From Candidatus Woesearchaeota archaeon (GTDB taxonomy: Archaea; Nanobdellota; Nanobdellia; Woesearchaeales; DSVV01): 11,338 nucleotides of DNA. This document shows positions 7,901 through 11,338 of this stretch, in pieces. The stretch spans positions 1-11,338 of the forward strand of contig JAHFMP010000014.1 of NCBI GenBank assembly GCA_023267795.1. The letters run 5' to 3'. Numbering within the stretch: the first letter of the stretch is position 1; every line of letters starts with the position of its first letter. The notes beneath the pieces are model-generated. The model was not told the DNA's origin and ran no database searches. It was given only the letters and a program-made list of their open reading frames with translations. A program made the position numbers and the translations under genes.

Positions 7901-8048
7901 AAGTGTATGGAGGTCCATCCAAAAAGTACCATTTTTTGCCTTCTTTATGTTTAGATTTTACTTTTGAATAAATTGAATTTGTTTTCCAATAATTCAGAAT
8001 ATCGTTTTCTACTGTTTGAAAAGAATATATGCCAATGTCGTTTGCCAT
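4911..8048 (-). CDS. ileS: Isoleucyl-tRNA synthetase, 1045 aa
   Basis: This class I synthetase charges tRNA-Ile with isoleucine in the cytoplasm. The catalytic motifs are HIGT (54-57, after GPPYTSGKI) and KMSKS (596-600). The inserted editing domain, which hydrolyses Val-tRNA-Ile, shows WTTTPWT (220-226) and GTGLVHCAPGCGPQDY (322-337, with the conserved Asp336). Cysteine pairs at 181/184, 399/402, 470/473 and 508/510 suggest bound zinc; the WCAGC and CWRCHKP pairs are typical. SWLHNLRDNSISKQRYWGTP (445-464) and the long C-terminal tRNA-binding region are intact, and the length fits the archaeal/eukaryotic type. No frameshift or missing motif is seen. ATG 8048 lies about 28 bases from a TATA-like box with no Shine-Dalgarno site, so the transcript is probably leaderless. 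It diverges from the AbiE pair. Confidence 0.97.
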   Translation of the reverse strand: MANDIGIYSFQTVENDILNYWKTNSIYSKVKSKHKEGKKWYFLDGPPYTSGKIHIGTAWNKALKDMVLRYKRMQGFNVWDRAGYDMHGLPTENKVQAFLKIDAKEGIEEYGVANFVEKCEEWSVRHMKLMNEEFKRLGVWMDFDNPYMPITQEFIEGEWWLIKKAHEKNRLYEGSRPMTWCAGCETAVAKHELEYEKTKDLSIYVKFPVEGEEKTFLVIWTTTPWTIPFNLAIMAHPDFQYVKAYVEDEIWILAKDLAQPFIEGICKKVFSIKEEFSGKKLEGMRYLHPLHKEIPHFDQIKLEAKNIHTIVLSNEFVELSSGTGLVHCAPGCGPQDYEIGIRNKLPAFNTVDETGKFSKSMGKFAGLQAKTDDIQFIRELAAHDAIAAKQKIEHEYPHCWRCHKPIIFKATKQWFFRVEDLKEQMIADNNKIVWMPEAAFNAFDSWLHNLRDNSISKQRYWGTPLPIWRCNKCENYIVLGTVKEIEEKSGKKIENLHKPWIDKITIPCNCGGVKHRVPDILDVWVDAGCASWNCLDYPNRTDHFEDYFPADFILEGKDQIRGWFNLLMVASTLTMNKPSFKSVYMHGFVQDALERKMSKSLGNYILPEEVISKYGADTLRYYMIGGANPAVDINYNFEDMTLKYRNLGVLWNVHKFILDHATNNDFKPNQLSKKALDIEDQYILSLANSTIKEVTMLFDSLRLNEIPLAAERLFLELSRTYIQAIRDKAASGSIEEKQFVLDVMYDVFMKILKLFAPVAPFITEQMYLNFKFAFSLSEASIHIFNWPTAEGHFINTDLEKNMDIALDTIQSILNAREKVKLGVRWPMKSVKIITNHKDVVAAVMALDALIKTQTNVKNIILEQSFSEAQITLEPNNRAIGQQFKQLSPHVVMYIQKADPKLFMFALDKEGKVCVTLDGQQVCLTKEHIAVKMHAPEHLVSGDYKHGQLYIDSTRTPELDHEGYAREIMRRIQELRKTIGLRRKDRVQVHLIVDADIEKGISVWETEIKAKCGITDLVFSQDDMPLKNKAVEEIKGKKIVMYVESV

Positions 8049-8071
8049 GATTGAAAGATGAAGGTAATTTG

Positions 8072-8081
8072 TTTATAAATA
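8072..8081 (-). promoter_or_regulatory. TATA-like box of ileS
   Basis: TATTTATAAA on the minus strand, centred about 28 bases before ATG 8048. It is one of the best TATA boxes in the window and fits a leaderless ileS transcript. Confidence 0.55.
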
Positions 8082-8110
8082 TTGTTACAATCCTTTTGAA
8101 CAAATTTGAA
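8081..8110. promoter_or_regulatory. Possible operator between ileS and the AbiE pair
   Basis: An 11-base palindrome ATTGTTACAAT (8081-8091) lies directly beside the ileS TATA box. Two TTTGAA direct repeats (8095-8100 and 8105-8110), one helical turn apart, lie just before the AbiEi TATA box. AbiEi antitoxins are known to bind repeats in their own promoter, so these are candidate sites. Such short repeats are also easy to find by chance in AT-rich DNA. Confidence 0.25.
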
Positions 8111-8113
8111 TAG

Positions 8114-8125
8114 AAAAATATATAT
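8114..8125 (+). promoter_or_regulatory. TATA-like box of the AbiE operon
   Basis: AAAATATATATA, centred about 28-31 bases before ATG 8151. This places the transcription start at or next to that ATG and argues against the in-frame TTG at 8106 (upstream of the box) and the ATG at 8139 (too close). Confidence 0.5.
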
Positions 8126-8150
8126 ACATCCTTCCTATATGTGGAATTAT

Positions 8151-8921
8151 ATGGATAAAAAAAACTATCTTTCCCGGCAAGAGCATAAAATTTGGCAGTA
8201 TATCCAAGACAAAGAAATAGTTGACACTGAGCTTATCAGTCAAATATTTCCTGAATGGCCACAAAACAAAAAAAATAAAATACTACATAATCTTTATGCA
8301 AAAGGCTATCTCAAAAGAGCAAGAAAAGATTTGTATTACAATTATTTAGAGTTAAAAACTTTTTACAAATTGGCATTACTAATGAAAGAAGGGTACATTG
8401 GCTTGAGTTCAGCACTGCGATACTACAATCTCATGGAATATGAAGATTTTACTATACTTGTTATGACCAAAAACTTTCAAAAGAAAATTTCTCTTGAAGG
8501 AACAAGATATGACATTCAATTTATTCCTTTAAAAAATATTTTTACAGGATTCAAAAAAGATGGAGACATATATATTTCCACAATAGAAAAGACAATTTTT
8601 GACTGCTTTCTAAAATCAAAATATGTAGGATTTGCAACTATAACAAAAGCAGTATATGACGCGAAAATAGACTGGAACAAGTTTATAGAATTTTTTACAT
8701 TAGTTGACAATAGTTCATTATGCCAGAGAACAGGATATGTCCTTGAATTGCTGAAGGAAAATACAAAATTTAAAATACCTTCTTTTGTCTTTGAATTTTT
8801 GTTAAAGAATGTTGAAAATCCTGTAAAGCTTACATCTATTGAAAGAGCATCAGTCTTCAATAAGAAATGGAAGGTGCAGGATAATCTAGGAAAAGAGAAT
8901 ATACTTTCATGGTGGTATTAA
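8151..8921 (+). CDS. abiEi: AbiEi-like antitoxin / transcriptional regulator, 256 aa
   Basis: This is the antitoxin half of an AbiE-type (type IV) toxin-antitoxin pair. Such proteins repress their own operon and counter the AbiEii nucleotidyltransferase without binding it directly. Residues 5-60 form a winged helix-turn-helix: IWQYIQDKEIV, then ISQIFPEWPQNKKNKILHNL, then the wing KGYLKRARKDLYY. The AbiEi core follows: GYIGLSSALRYYNL (81-94), the beta strands TILVM and YDIQFIPL, and the STIEKTIFDCFLKSKYVGF signature (143-161). The reading frame also opens at TTG 8106 and ATG 8139. ATG 8151 is chosen because the TATA-like box sits 28-31 bases before it and the N-terminus then fits the family. 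The stop codon directly abuts the ATG of the next gene, so the two are one operon. Base composition is like that of the neighbours. Confidence 0.85.
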   Translation: MDKKNYLSRQEHKIWQYIQDKEIVDTELISQIFPEWPQNKKNKILHNLYAKGYLKRARKDLYYNYLELKTFYKLALLMKEGYIGLSSALRYYNLMEYEDFTILVMTKNFQKKISLEGTRYDIQFIPLKNIFTGFKKDGDIYISTIEKTIFDCFLKSKYVGFATITKAVYDAKIDWNKFIEFFTLVDNSSLCQRTGYVLELLKENTKFKIPSFVFEFLLKNVENPVKLTSIERASVFNKKWKVQDNLGKENILSWWY

Positions 8922-9647
8922 ATGGAATTAGAAGAATTGAGAAGAATATCTGCAAGAGAAGAGCTTTCGCTTAATTTCACAGCAAAAGATGAGATGATCA
9001 GTAAAATACTTTTAGATTTGCAAAAATTCAATGATATTGTCATTAAAGGAGGAACAGCGATAAATAGAGTTTACCTGAAAAATAAGAGATTTTCAGAAGG
9101 CATTGATTTTGACGTTATCTTTAAAGGAACTGCAAAAGAAGCTTTGATAAGAACAAAAGAAATTGTTGCTGCATTAAGAGGTTTTACTGTTGAAAAGCCC
9201 CGGATTATGAACGAAACTATAAGATATGATCTTTTCTATATGAACCCATTAAATCATCAGGATAAAATAAGGCTCGAGTTTAGAATAATAAAAAAAGCCA
9301 ATAATTACAGCAGGAAAATAGTTAATTTTGGCTTTGTCCCATTCGAATCTGCACTCCTCAACGTCTATAATGCAGAAGAGCTCATACGCAACAAAATAGA
9401 TTGTATACTGAACAGGATCGAAGGGAAAGATTTTTTTGATCTTTATTATCTCATGGACTTGCCTGATGTTCATTCATCTCTATTAATGGAAAAGAAGAAT
9501 GAAATCATAAAGAGAATCAGTATGGAAGAAGCGCAGATAAAAACAGTTGCAAATGTGATTAACCATTATATTCCAAAGGATAGACGACCGCAGTGGAGTT
9601 TATTTCTTGAAGATTTAAAAGAGAAAATAAAAAAATACAAAGCGTAA
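8922..9647 (+). CDS. abiEii: AbiEii-like nucleotidyltransferase toxin, 241 aa
   Basis: This is the toxin half of the AbiE pair, a DNA polymerase-beta-like nucleotidyltransferase. Related toxins add nucleotides to tRNA or otherwise stop growth, and some systems give phage resistance; the target here is unknown. Motif I is visible as IKGGTAINRVYL (41-52) followed by RFSEGIDFD (56-64). Further family motifs are RLEFR (118-121 region, possible third acidic residue Glu119), NAEELIRNKID (150-160) and EGKDFFDLYYL (167-177) with Lys169, Asp170 and Asp173. The usual motif reads RFSEDLDFD; here the first Asp of the D-x-D is Gly60, while Asp62 and Asp64 could form a shifted D-x-D. The ATG follows the AbiEi stop with no gap. 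The length is close to that of compact AbiEii proteins. Confidence 0.85.
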   Translation: MELEELRRISAREELSLNFTAKDEMISKILLDLQKFNDIVIKGGTAINRVYLKNKRFSEGIDFDVIFKGTAKEALIRTKEIVAALRGFTVEKPRIMNETIRYDLFYMNPLNHQDKIRLEFRIIKKANNYSRKIVNFGFVPFESALLNVYNAEELIRNKIDCILNRIEGKDFFDLYYLMDLPDVHSSLLMEKKNEIIKRISMEEAQIKTVANVINHYIPKDRRPQWSLFLEDLKEKIKKYKA

Positions 9648-9648
9648 T

Positions 9649-9659
9649 GTTTTTAAACA
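9649..9659 (+). promoter_or_regulatory. TATA-like box of the tRNA gene
   Basis: GTTTTTAAACA, centred about 36 bases before the first base of the mature tRNA and so consistent with a short 5' leader removed by RNase P. It begins two bases after the AbiEii stop codon. Confidence 0.4.
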
Positions 9660-9690
9660 AATGAAGAACAGTTGTTTCTAACATTTTATT

Positions 9691-9776
9691 GTGGGGGTAG
9701 CAAAGCCTGGTCAAATGCGCAGGACTTAAGATCCTGTCTCTTAGTGGGTTCGAGGGTTCGAATCCCTTCCCCCACA
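9691..9776 (+). tRNA. tRNA-Leu (anticodon UAA)
   Basis: This is a class II tRNA with a long variable arm. The acceptor stem GTGGGGG (9691-9697) pairs perfectly with CCCCCAC (9769-9775), followed by discriminator A at 9776. The anticodon stem CAGGA / TCCTG encloses the 7-base loop CTTAAGA, giving anticodon TAA for the leucine codon UUA. The variable arm follows, then the T arm with GTTCGAA. CCA is not encoded, and there is no intron. UUA should be a common codon in this AT-rich genome, so the gene is likely essential. It lies between two toxin-antitoxin-like modules; tRNA genes are common integration sites, but I found no duplicated 3' end in this window. Confidence 0.95.
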
Positions 9777-9787
9777 GTTTTTCTTTT
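9777..9787 (+). terminator. T-rich terminator after tRNA-Leu
   Basis: GTTTTTCTTTT begins one base after the discriminator. Oligo-T tracts of this kind end archaeal transcripts without a hairpin. Confidence 0.45.
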
Positions 9788-9817
9788 GGAGTAGTTCTTG
9801 CCTGCTGTGTTGCATAA

Positions 9818-9883
9818 TTATTTCTTCTTTCTGACTATGACATAAACTTCTTTGTCGACATACTTTTTTTACTTTACCCCGCC
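9818..9883 (-). pseudogene. Possible scrap of a transposon-associated protein C-terminus
   Basis: On the minus strand the codons before a TAA at 9818-9820 read KKYVDKEVYVIVRKKK, preceded by a stop (9869-9871) and then GGVK. The pattern resembles the end of short archaeal DUF2080-type 'transposon-encoded' proteins, where a Pro-Lys-Lys turn is followed by gKeV.V.v. Only about 16 codons remain and nothing upstream is intact. This could be chance. If real, it marks a lost transposon beside the tRNA gene. Confidence 0.25.
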
Positions 9884-9894
9884 CCTTGGGGCGG
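9879..9894. repeat. GC-only hairpin in AT-rich intergenic DNA
   Basis: CCGCCCC (9879-9885) is exactly complementary to GGGGCGG (9888-9894), leaving a two-base TT centre (in RNA, a 6-bp stem with a CTTG tetraloop). It is the most GC-rich spot in an otherwise AT-rich gap. It could be part of a structured RNA, a transposon-end hairpin or a terminator. The pairing is seen; the role is not. Confidence 0.6.
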
Positions 9895-9932
9895 TTGGGA
9901 GATTCATTTTGGAAGTTTTATTCGAAGGCATC

Positions 9933-9978
9933 TATTGAGAATTTTGACAATTTGATAAGTTATTCAAAATTCTCAATA
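9933..9978. repeat. 15-bp perfect inverted repeat
   Basis: TATTGAGAATTTTGA (9933-9947) pairs perfectly with 9964-9978, with a 16-base loop between. It is part of a group of three hairpins in the 331-base gap between the tRNA and the DUF4258-type gene. It may be a protein-binding site, a mobile-element end or a piece of a non-coding RNA. Confidence 0.65.
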
Positions 9979-9981
9979 TTA

Positions 9982-10009
9982 TTGCGGTTTATGTATCACG
10001 AGACCGCAA
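9982..10009. repeat. 7-bp inverted repeat TTGCGGT / ACCGCAA
   Basis: TTGCGGT (9982-9988) pairs with ACCGCAA (10003-10009) over a 14-base loop; a G-U and a further A-U could lengthen the stem in RNA. It starts four bases after the 15-bp inverted repeat, so the two would form neighbouring stems in a transcript. Confidence 0.45.
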
Positions 10010-10037
10010 CAGTTAGGAAAAGTACTTGCGATCGAGT

Positions 10038-10059
10038 ATAGTAAGAATAGTAGATAGTA
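10038..10059 (+). promoter_or_regulatory. Three ATAGTA repeats before the toxin-antitoxin promoter
   Basis: ATAGTA occurs at 10038-10043, 10047-10052 and 10054-10059, just upstream of the TATA-like box at 10075-10084. The position suits an operator for the AbrB-type antitoxin encoded downstream. The spacing (9 and 7 bases) is uneven, so this is only a candidate. Confidence 0.2.
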
Positions 10060-10074
10060 GAAAAATGAAGGAAA

Positions 10075-10084
10075 AATTTAAATA
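10075..10084 (+). promoter_or_regulatory. TATA-like box of the DUF4258 / zinc-finger-AbrB operon
   Basis: AATTTAAATA, centred about 28 bases before ATG 10108. It gives the same leaderless layout as the other promoters and supports 10108 as the start. Confidence 0.45.
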
Positions 10085-10107
10085 TTACAAAGAATACATG
10101 TCTTCTT

Positions 10108-10347
10108 ATGAACATAAAAGTGAATTGGGAGCATAAAAGAGTCAAGCATGCAATAGAACGAATGTGGTTGCGTGGAATATCGATGAAAGACATCATTACT
10201 GCAATACAAAAAGGACAAAAGAGAAAGCAATCAAAAAGTGGATTGTTGGAGTCATTTTATTCCTATTACAGTATTGTTTATGATGAAAAATATTTCAGAG
10301 AGATTAATCTTCATAAAATATATCCTGTAACTGTAAAAATATGGTGA
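10108..10347 (+). CDS. DUF4258-type small protein, probable toxin (79 aa)
   Basis: This matches the DUF4258 pattern: an N-terminal helix HAIERMWLRGIS (14-25) with the conserved His14, Arg18 and RGIS turn, then a helix IITAIQKG (29-36). Beta strands follow, ending in YPVTVKIW (72-79), where the family usually has a Tyr/Ile-Thr-Val strand. DUF4258 proteins have been placed near the RelE/BECR RNase fold and are often found next to YgiT-like zinc-finger proteins, as here, so a ribonuclease toxin is a fair inference; the active site is unproven. Eleven of the first 40 residues are Lys or Arg, fitting RNA binding. It overlaps the next gene (TGATG at 10345-10349), so translation is probably coupled. 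It is complete at normal length. Confidence 0.7.
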   Translation: MNIKVNWEHKRVKHAIERMWLRGISMKDIITAIQKGQKRKQSKSGLLESFYSYYSIVYDEKYFREINLHKIYPVTVKIW

Positions 10348-10694
10348 TGTTTATGGCAGAACAAATACTTTCGTATCCTTGTAATTGCGGTGGAACGCTC
10401 AAGAAAGGCTTTACACAAGTAGAATTCTTTGGGATAGATTTTGGGCTTAAAGAGTGTGAAATCTGTACCCGCTGTGGCTCTGAGTATCTTAATGATAAAG
10501 TATTAGAACAAATTGAGGAGGAAGTCAAAAAGAAAAAACTGTTTGGTCTTGAAAAACAAGCGCAGGTAACAAAGTCAGGGAATTCTTTAGTGATTCGTTT
10601 GCCCCCAGAGATTGTGCGATTTTCAGGAATAAAATATAAAGATCATGTTCGCGTGTATCCTGTCGCGAAAAATAAGATTGAAGTTGCGTTGTAG
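10347..10694 (+). CDS. Composite antitoxin: YgiT-like zinc finger fused to AbrB/SpoVT domain (115 aa)
   Basis: This is the probable antitoxin partner of the preceding DUF4258-type protein. Residues 10-48 form a YgiT-like zinc finger: YPCNCGG (Cys12, Cys14) and CEICTRCGSEYL (Cys37, Cys40, Cys43). The first knuckle is C-x-C rather than the usual C-x-x-C, so Cys37 may act as a ligand. A charged helix (about 49-70) links to a C-terminal AbrB/SpoVT swapped-hairpin DNA-binding domain, VTKSGNSLVIRLPPEI (74-89) with DHVRVYPV (99-106). In MqsA-type antitoxins the zinc finger holds the toxin and a separate domain binds the operator; here an AbrB domain would take that role. The start at 10347 comes from TGATG overlap with the toxin stop; in-frame ATGs at 10341 and 10353 are also possible. 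Likely self-repressing. Confidence 0.75.
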   Translation: MFMAEQILSYPCNCGGTLKKGFTQVEFFGIDFGLKECEICTRCGSEYLNDKVLEQIEEEVKKKKLFGLEKQAQVTKSGNSLVIRLPPEIVRFSGIKYKDHVRVYPVAKNKIEVAL

Positions 10695-10880
10695 GTTTTT
10701 CGTCACATATATATAAAAGATATAATCTAAATCAGAGAATGAACTTTTCTTCAAGTAGTTAAGAAAATGAAAGTGTTCCTCTGTTTCCTGTCGAAGTTGC
10801 ATATTTCACTCGAGAAATCGGATGGCACTCAAAACCAAAAGATATTAAAACAAAGAAGACAAAAAAGTAATGGAAAGAGA
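10695..10880. other. Intergenic stretch with no supported gene
   Basis: This gap lies between the composite antitoxin and the Cys-rich gene. It holds a strong TATA-like ATATATATAAAAG near 10708-10720 that could drive something starting near 10740; the ATG at 10739 gives only a 7-codon frame. Another frame is open without an ATG from 10763 to 10869. Nothing here is strong enough to call a gene. Confidence 0.4.
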
Positions 10881-11338
10881 ATGAAAAAAATACCAATAAA
10901 AAACCATCTGCTTGCACTTGTAGCTATTATGGTCATCGTATTGATTACTCTTTCTCTCTCAAAAAATTATTTATTATTCGACAAGAAAGATGCTTTTCAC
11001 CCAAAAAATGGAAATTGGATGAAACCAACACTTAGATTGGTATTTTGTGGAGATAAAACATGTCTCGATGGAAGTCATGTTTCATGTTACTTCAATGAAA
11101 CAAAGGACTGTATCTGTGAACACTGTTTTGTTTATTCGAAAAGCAAAGAGGAAACAAAAATATTCAATCACATGGATGCCTCTCTCATAAATTCAGATAC
11201 ATTCAATAAAAAGTGTGTAGGGGATGCAATGCATTCAAGAGGGGCGCCCAATATTAACATATTCCTTATGGATTTTCTTGCCGACATTGATGACAAAACA
11301 ATGCAAACCATTGCGCCATTGCTTGAAGCTGCTTTTTG
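10881..11338 (+). CDS. Membrane-anchored Cys-rich protein, partial (runs off the window)
   Basis: I do not recognise the family. The frame stays open to the right edge (152 full codons). After a basic start (MKKIPIKNH) comes one hydrophobic segment, residues 10-26, with no clear cleavage site, so a signal anchor with the rest outside the cell is likely. The following part holds Cys56, 61, 69, 77, 79, 82 and 112, five of them packed as FCGDKTC (55-61), SC and DCICEHC (76-82), which suggests disulfides or a metal site. The region after about 120 looks like a folded mixed domain (NINIFLMDFLADIDDKT). The frame is also open back to an in-frame ATG at 10767, which would add 38 basic residues. I prefer 10881 because a membrane anchor then starts near the N-terminus and a TATA-like AGATATTAAA lies about 35 bases ahead. 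Confidence 0.6.
   Translation, partial: MKKIPIKNHLLALVAIMVIVLITLSLSKNYLLFDKKDAFHPKNGNWMKPTLRLVFCGDKTCLDGSHVSCYFNETKDCICEHCFVYSKSKEETKIFNHMDASLINSDTFNKKCVGDAMHSRGAPNINIFLMDFLADIDDKTMQTIAPLLEAAF

Noticed and set aside
8106..8150. Upstream starts for the AbiEi gene (TTG 8106 or ATG 8139).
   Set aside because: The first lies before or within the TATA-like box and the second is only about 18 bases from it; the family homology begins after 8151.
9691..10107. Possible integrated element with tRNA-Leu as attachment site.
   Set aside because: I saw no integrase gene and no second copy of the tRNA 3' end within the window; the far end could lie outside it.
10763..10869. Open stretch with a plausible protein-like reading (FPVEVAYFTREIGWHSKP and a Lys-rich tail) after the composite antitoxin.
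   Set aside because: It has no start codon, begins after a stop, spans only about 35 codons and matches no family I know. It may be a gene scrap or chance.
10767..10880. N-terminal extension of 38 codons for the Cys-rich protein from ATG 10767.
   Set aside because: It would put a basic stretch ahead of the membrane anchor, and the TATA-like box near 10715 is about 51 bases away. The inner ATG fits better, though this is not settled.
1..11338. CRISPR array or tandem-repeat locus.
   Set aside because: No regularly spaced direct repeats of CRISPR length are present; only short inverted repeats and hexamer repeats were found.

Overview
The window is AT-rich and reads as chromosomal DNA of an archaeon. 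I infer a DPANN-type genome (Woesearchaeota/Pacearchaeota-like), but lineage is not proven by the sequence. The archaeal signs are an isoleucyl-tRNA synthetase of the long archaeal/eukaryotic layout, a lipoate-protein ligase split into two genes as in Thermoplasma, a tRNA-Leu without encoded CCA, and a recurring promoter layout. In that layout a TATA-like box sits about 26-30 bases before the start codon and leaves no room for a leader or Shine-Dalgarno site, which points to leaderless transcripts.

Left part (1-4560). A 20-bp perfect hairpin lies at the left edge. Four genes then read leftward from 2703: lplB (small accessory domain) and lplA (catalytic domain) overlap and form one lipoate-protein ligase, followed by an alpha/beta hydrolase and a family 2 glycosyltransferase that probably starts at a TTG behind a good Shine-Dalgarno site. 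A ferritin-like di-iron protein diverges from lplB. It converges, with only 4 bases between stop codons, on a leftward gene for an (alpha/alpha)6-barrel protein resembling glycosidases.

Middle (4561-8150). A short interval holds what looks like the decayed C-terminal part of a LAGLIDADG-type protein, then comes a complete ileS on the minus strand.

Right part (8151-11338) is accessory. An abutting AbiEi-AbiEii pair (type IV toxin-antitoxin / abortive-infection type) diverges from ileS. It is followed by tRNA-Leu(UAA), and then by an intergenic stretch with three hairpins and a possible scrap of a transposon-associated protein. Next is a second toxin-antitoxin-like pair: a DUF4258-type small protein overlapping a composite antitoxin that joins a YgiT-like zinc finger to an AbrB/SpoVT domain. 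The window ends inside an unrecognised membrane-anchored, cysteine-rich protein. The two toxin-antitoxin-like modules flanking a tRNA gene, with relics nearby, suggest a region that has taken up and lost mobile DNA. I see no large undescribed multi-gene system. The most unusual items are the composite antitoxin, the changed catalytic motif of the AbiEii protein, the homing-endonuclease relic and the hairpin cluster.
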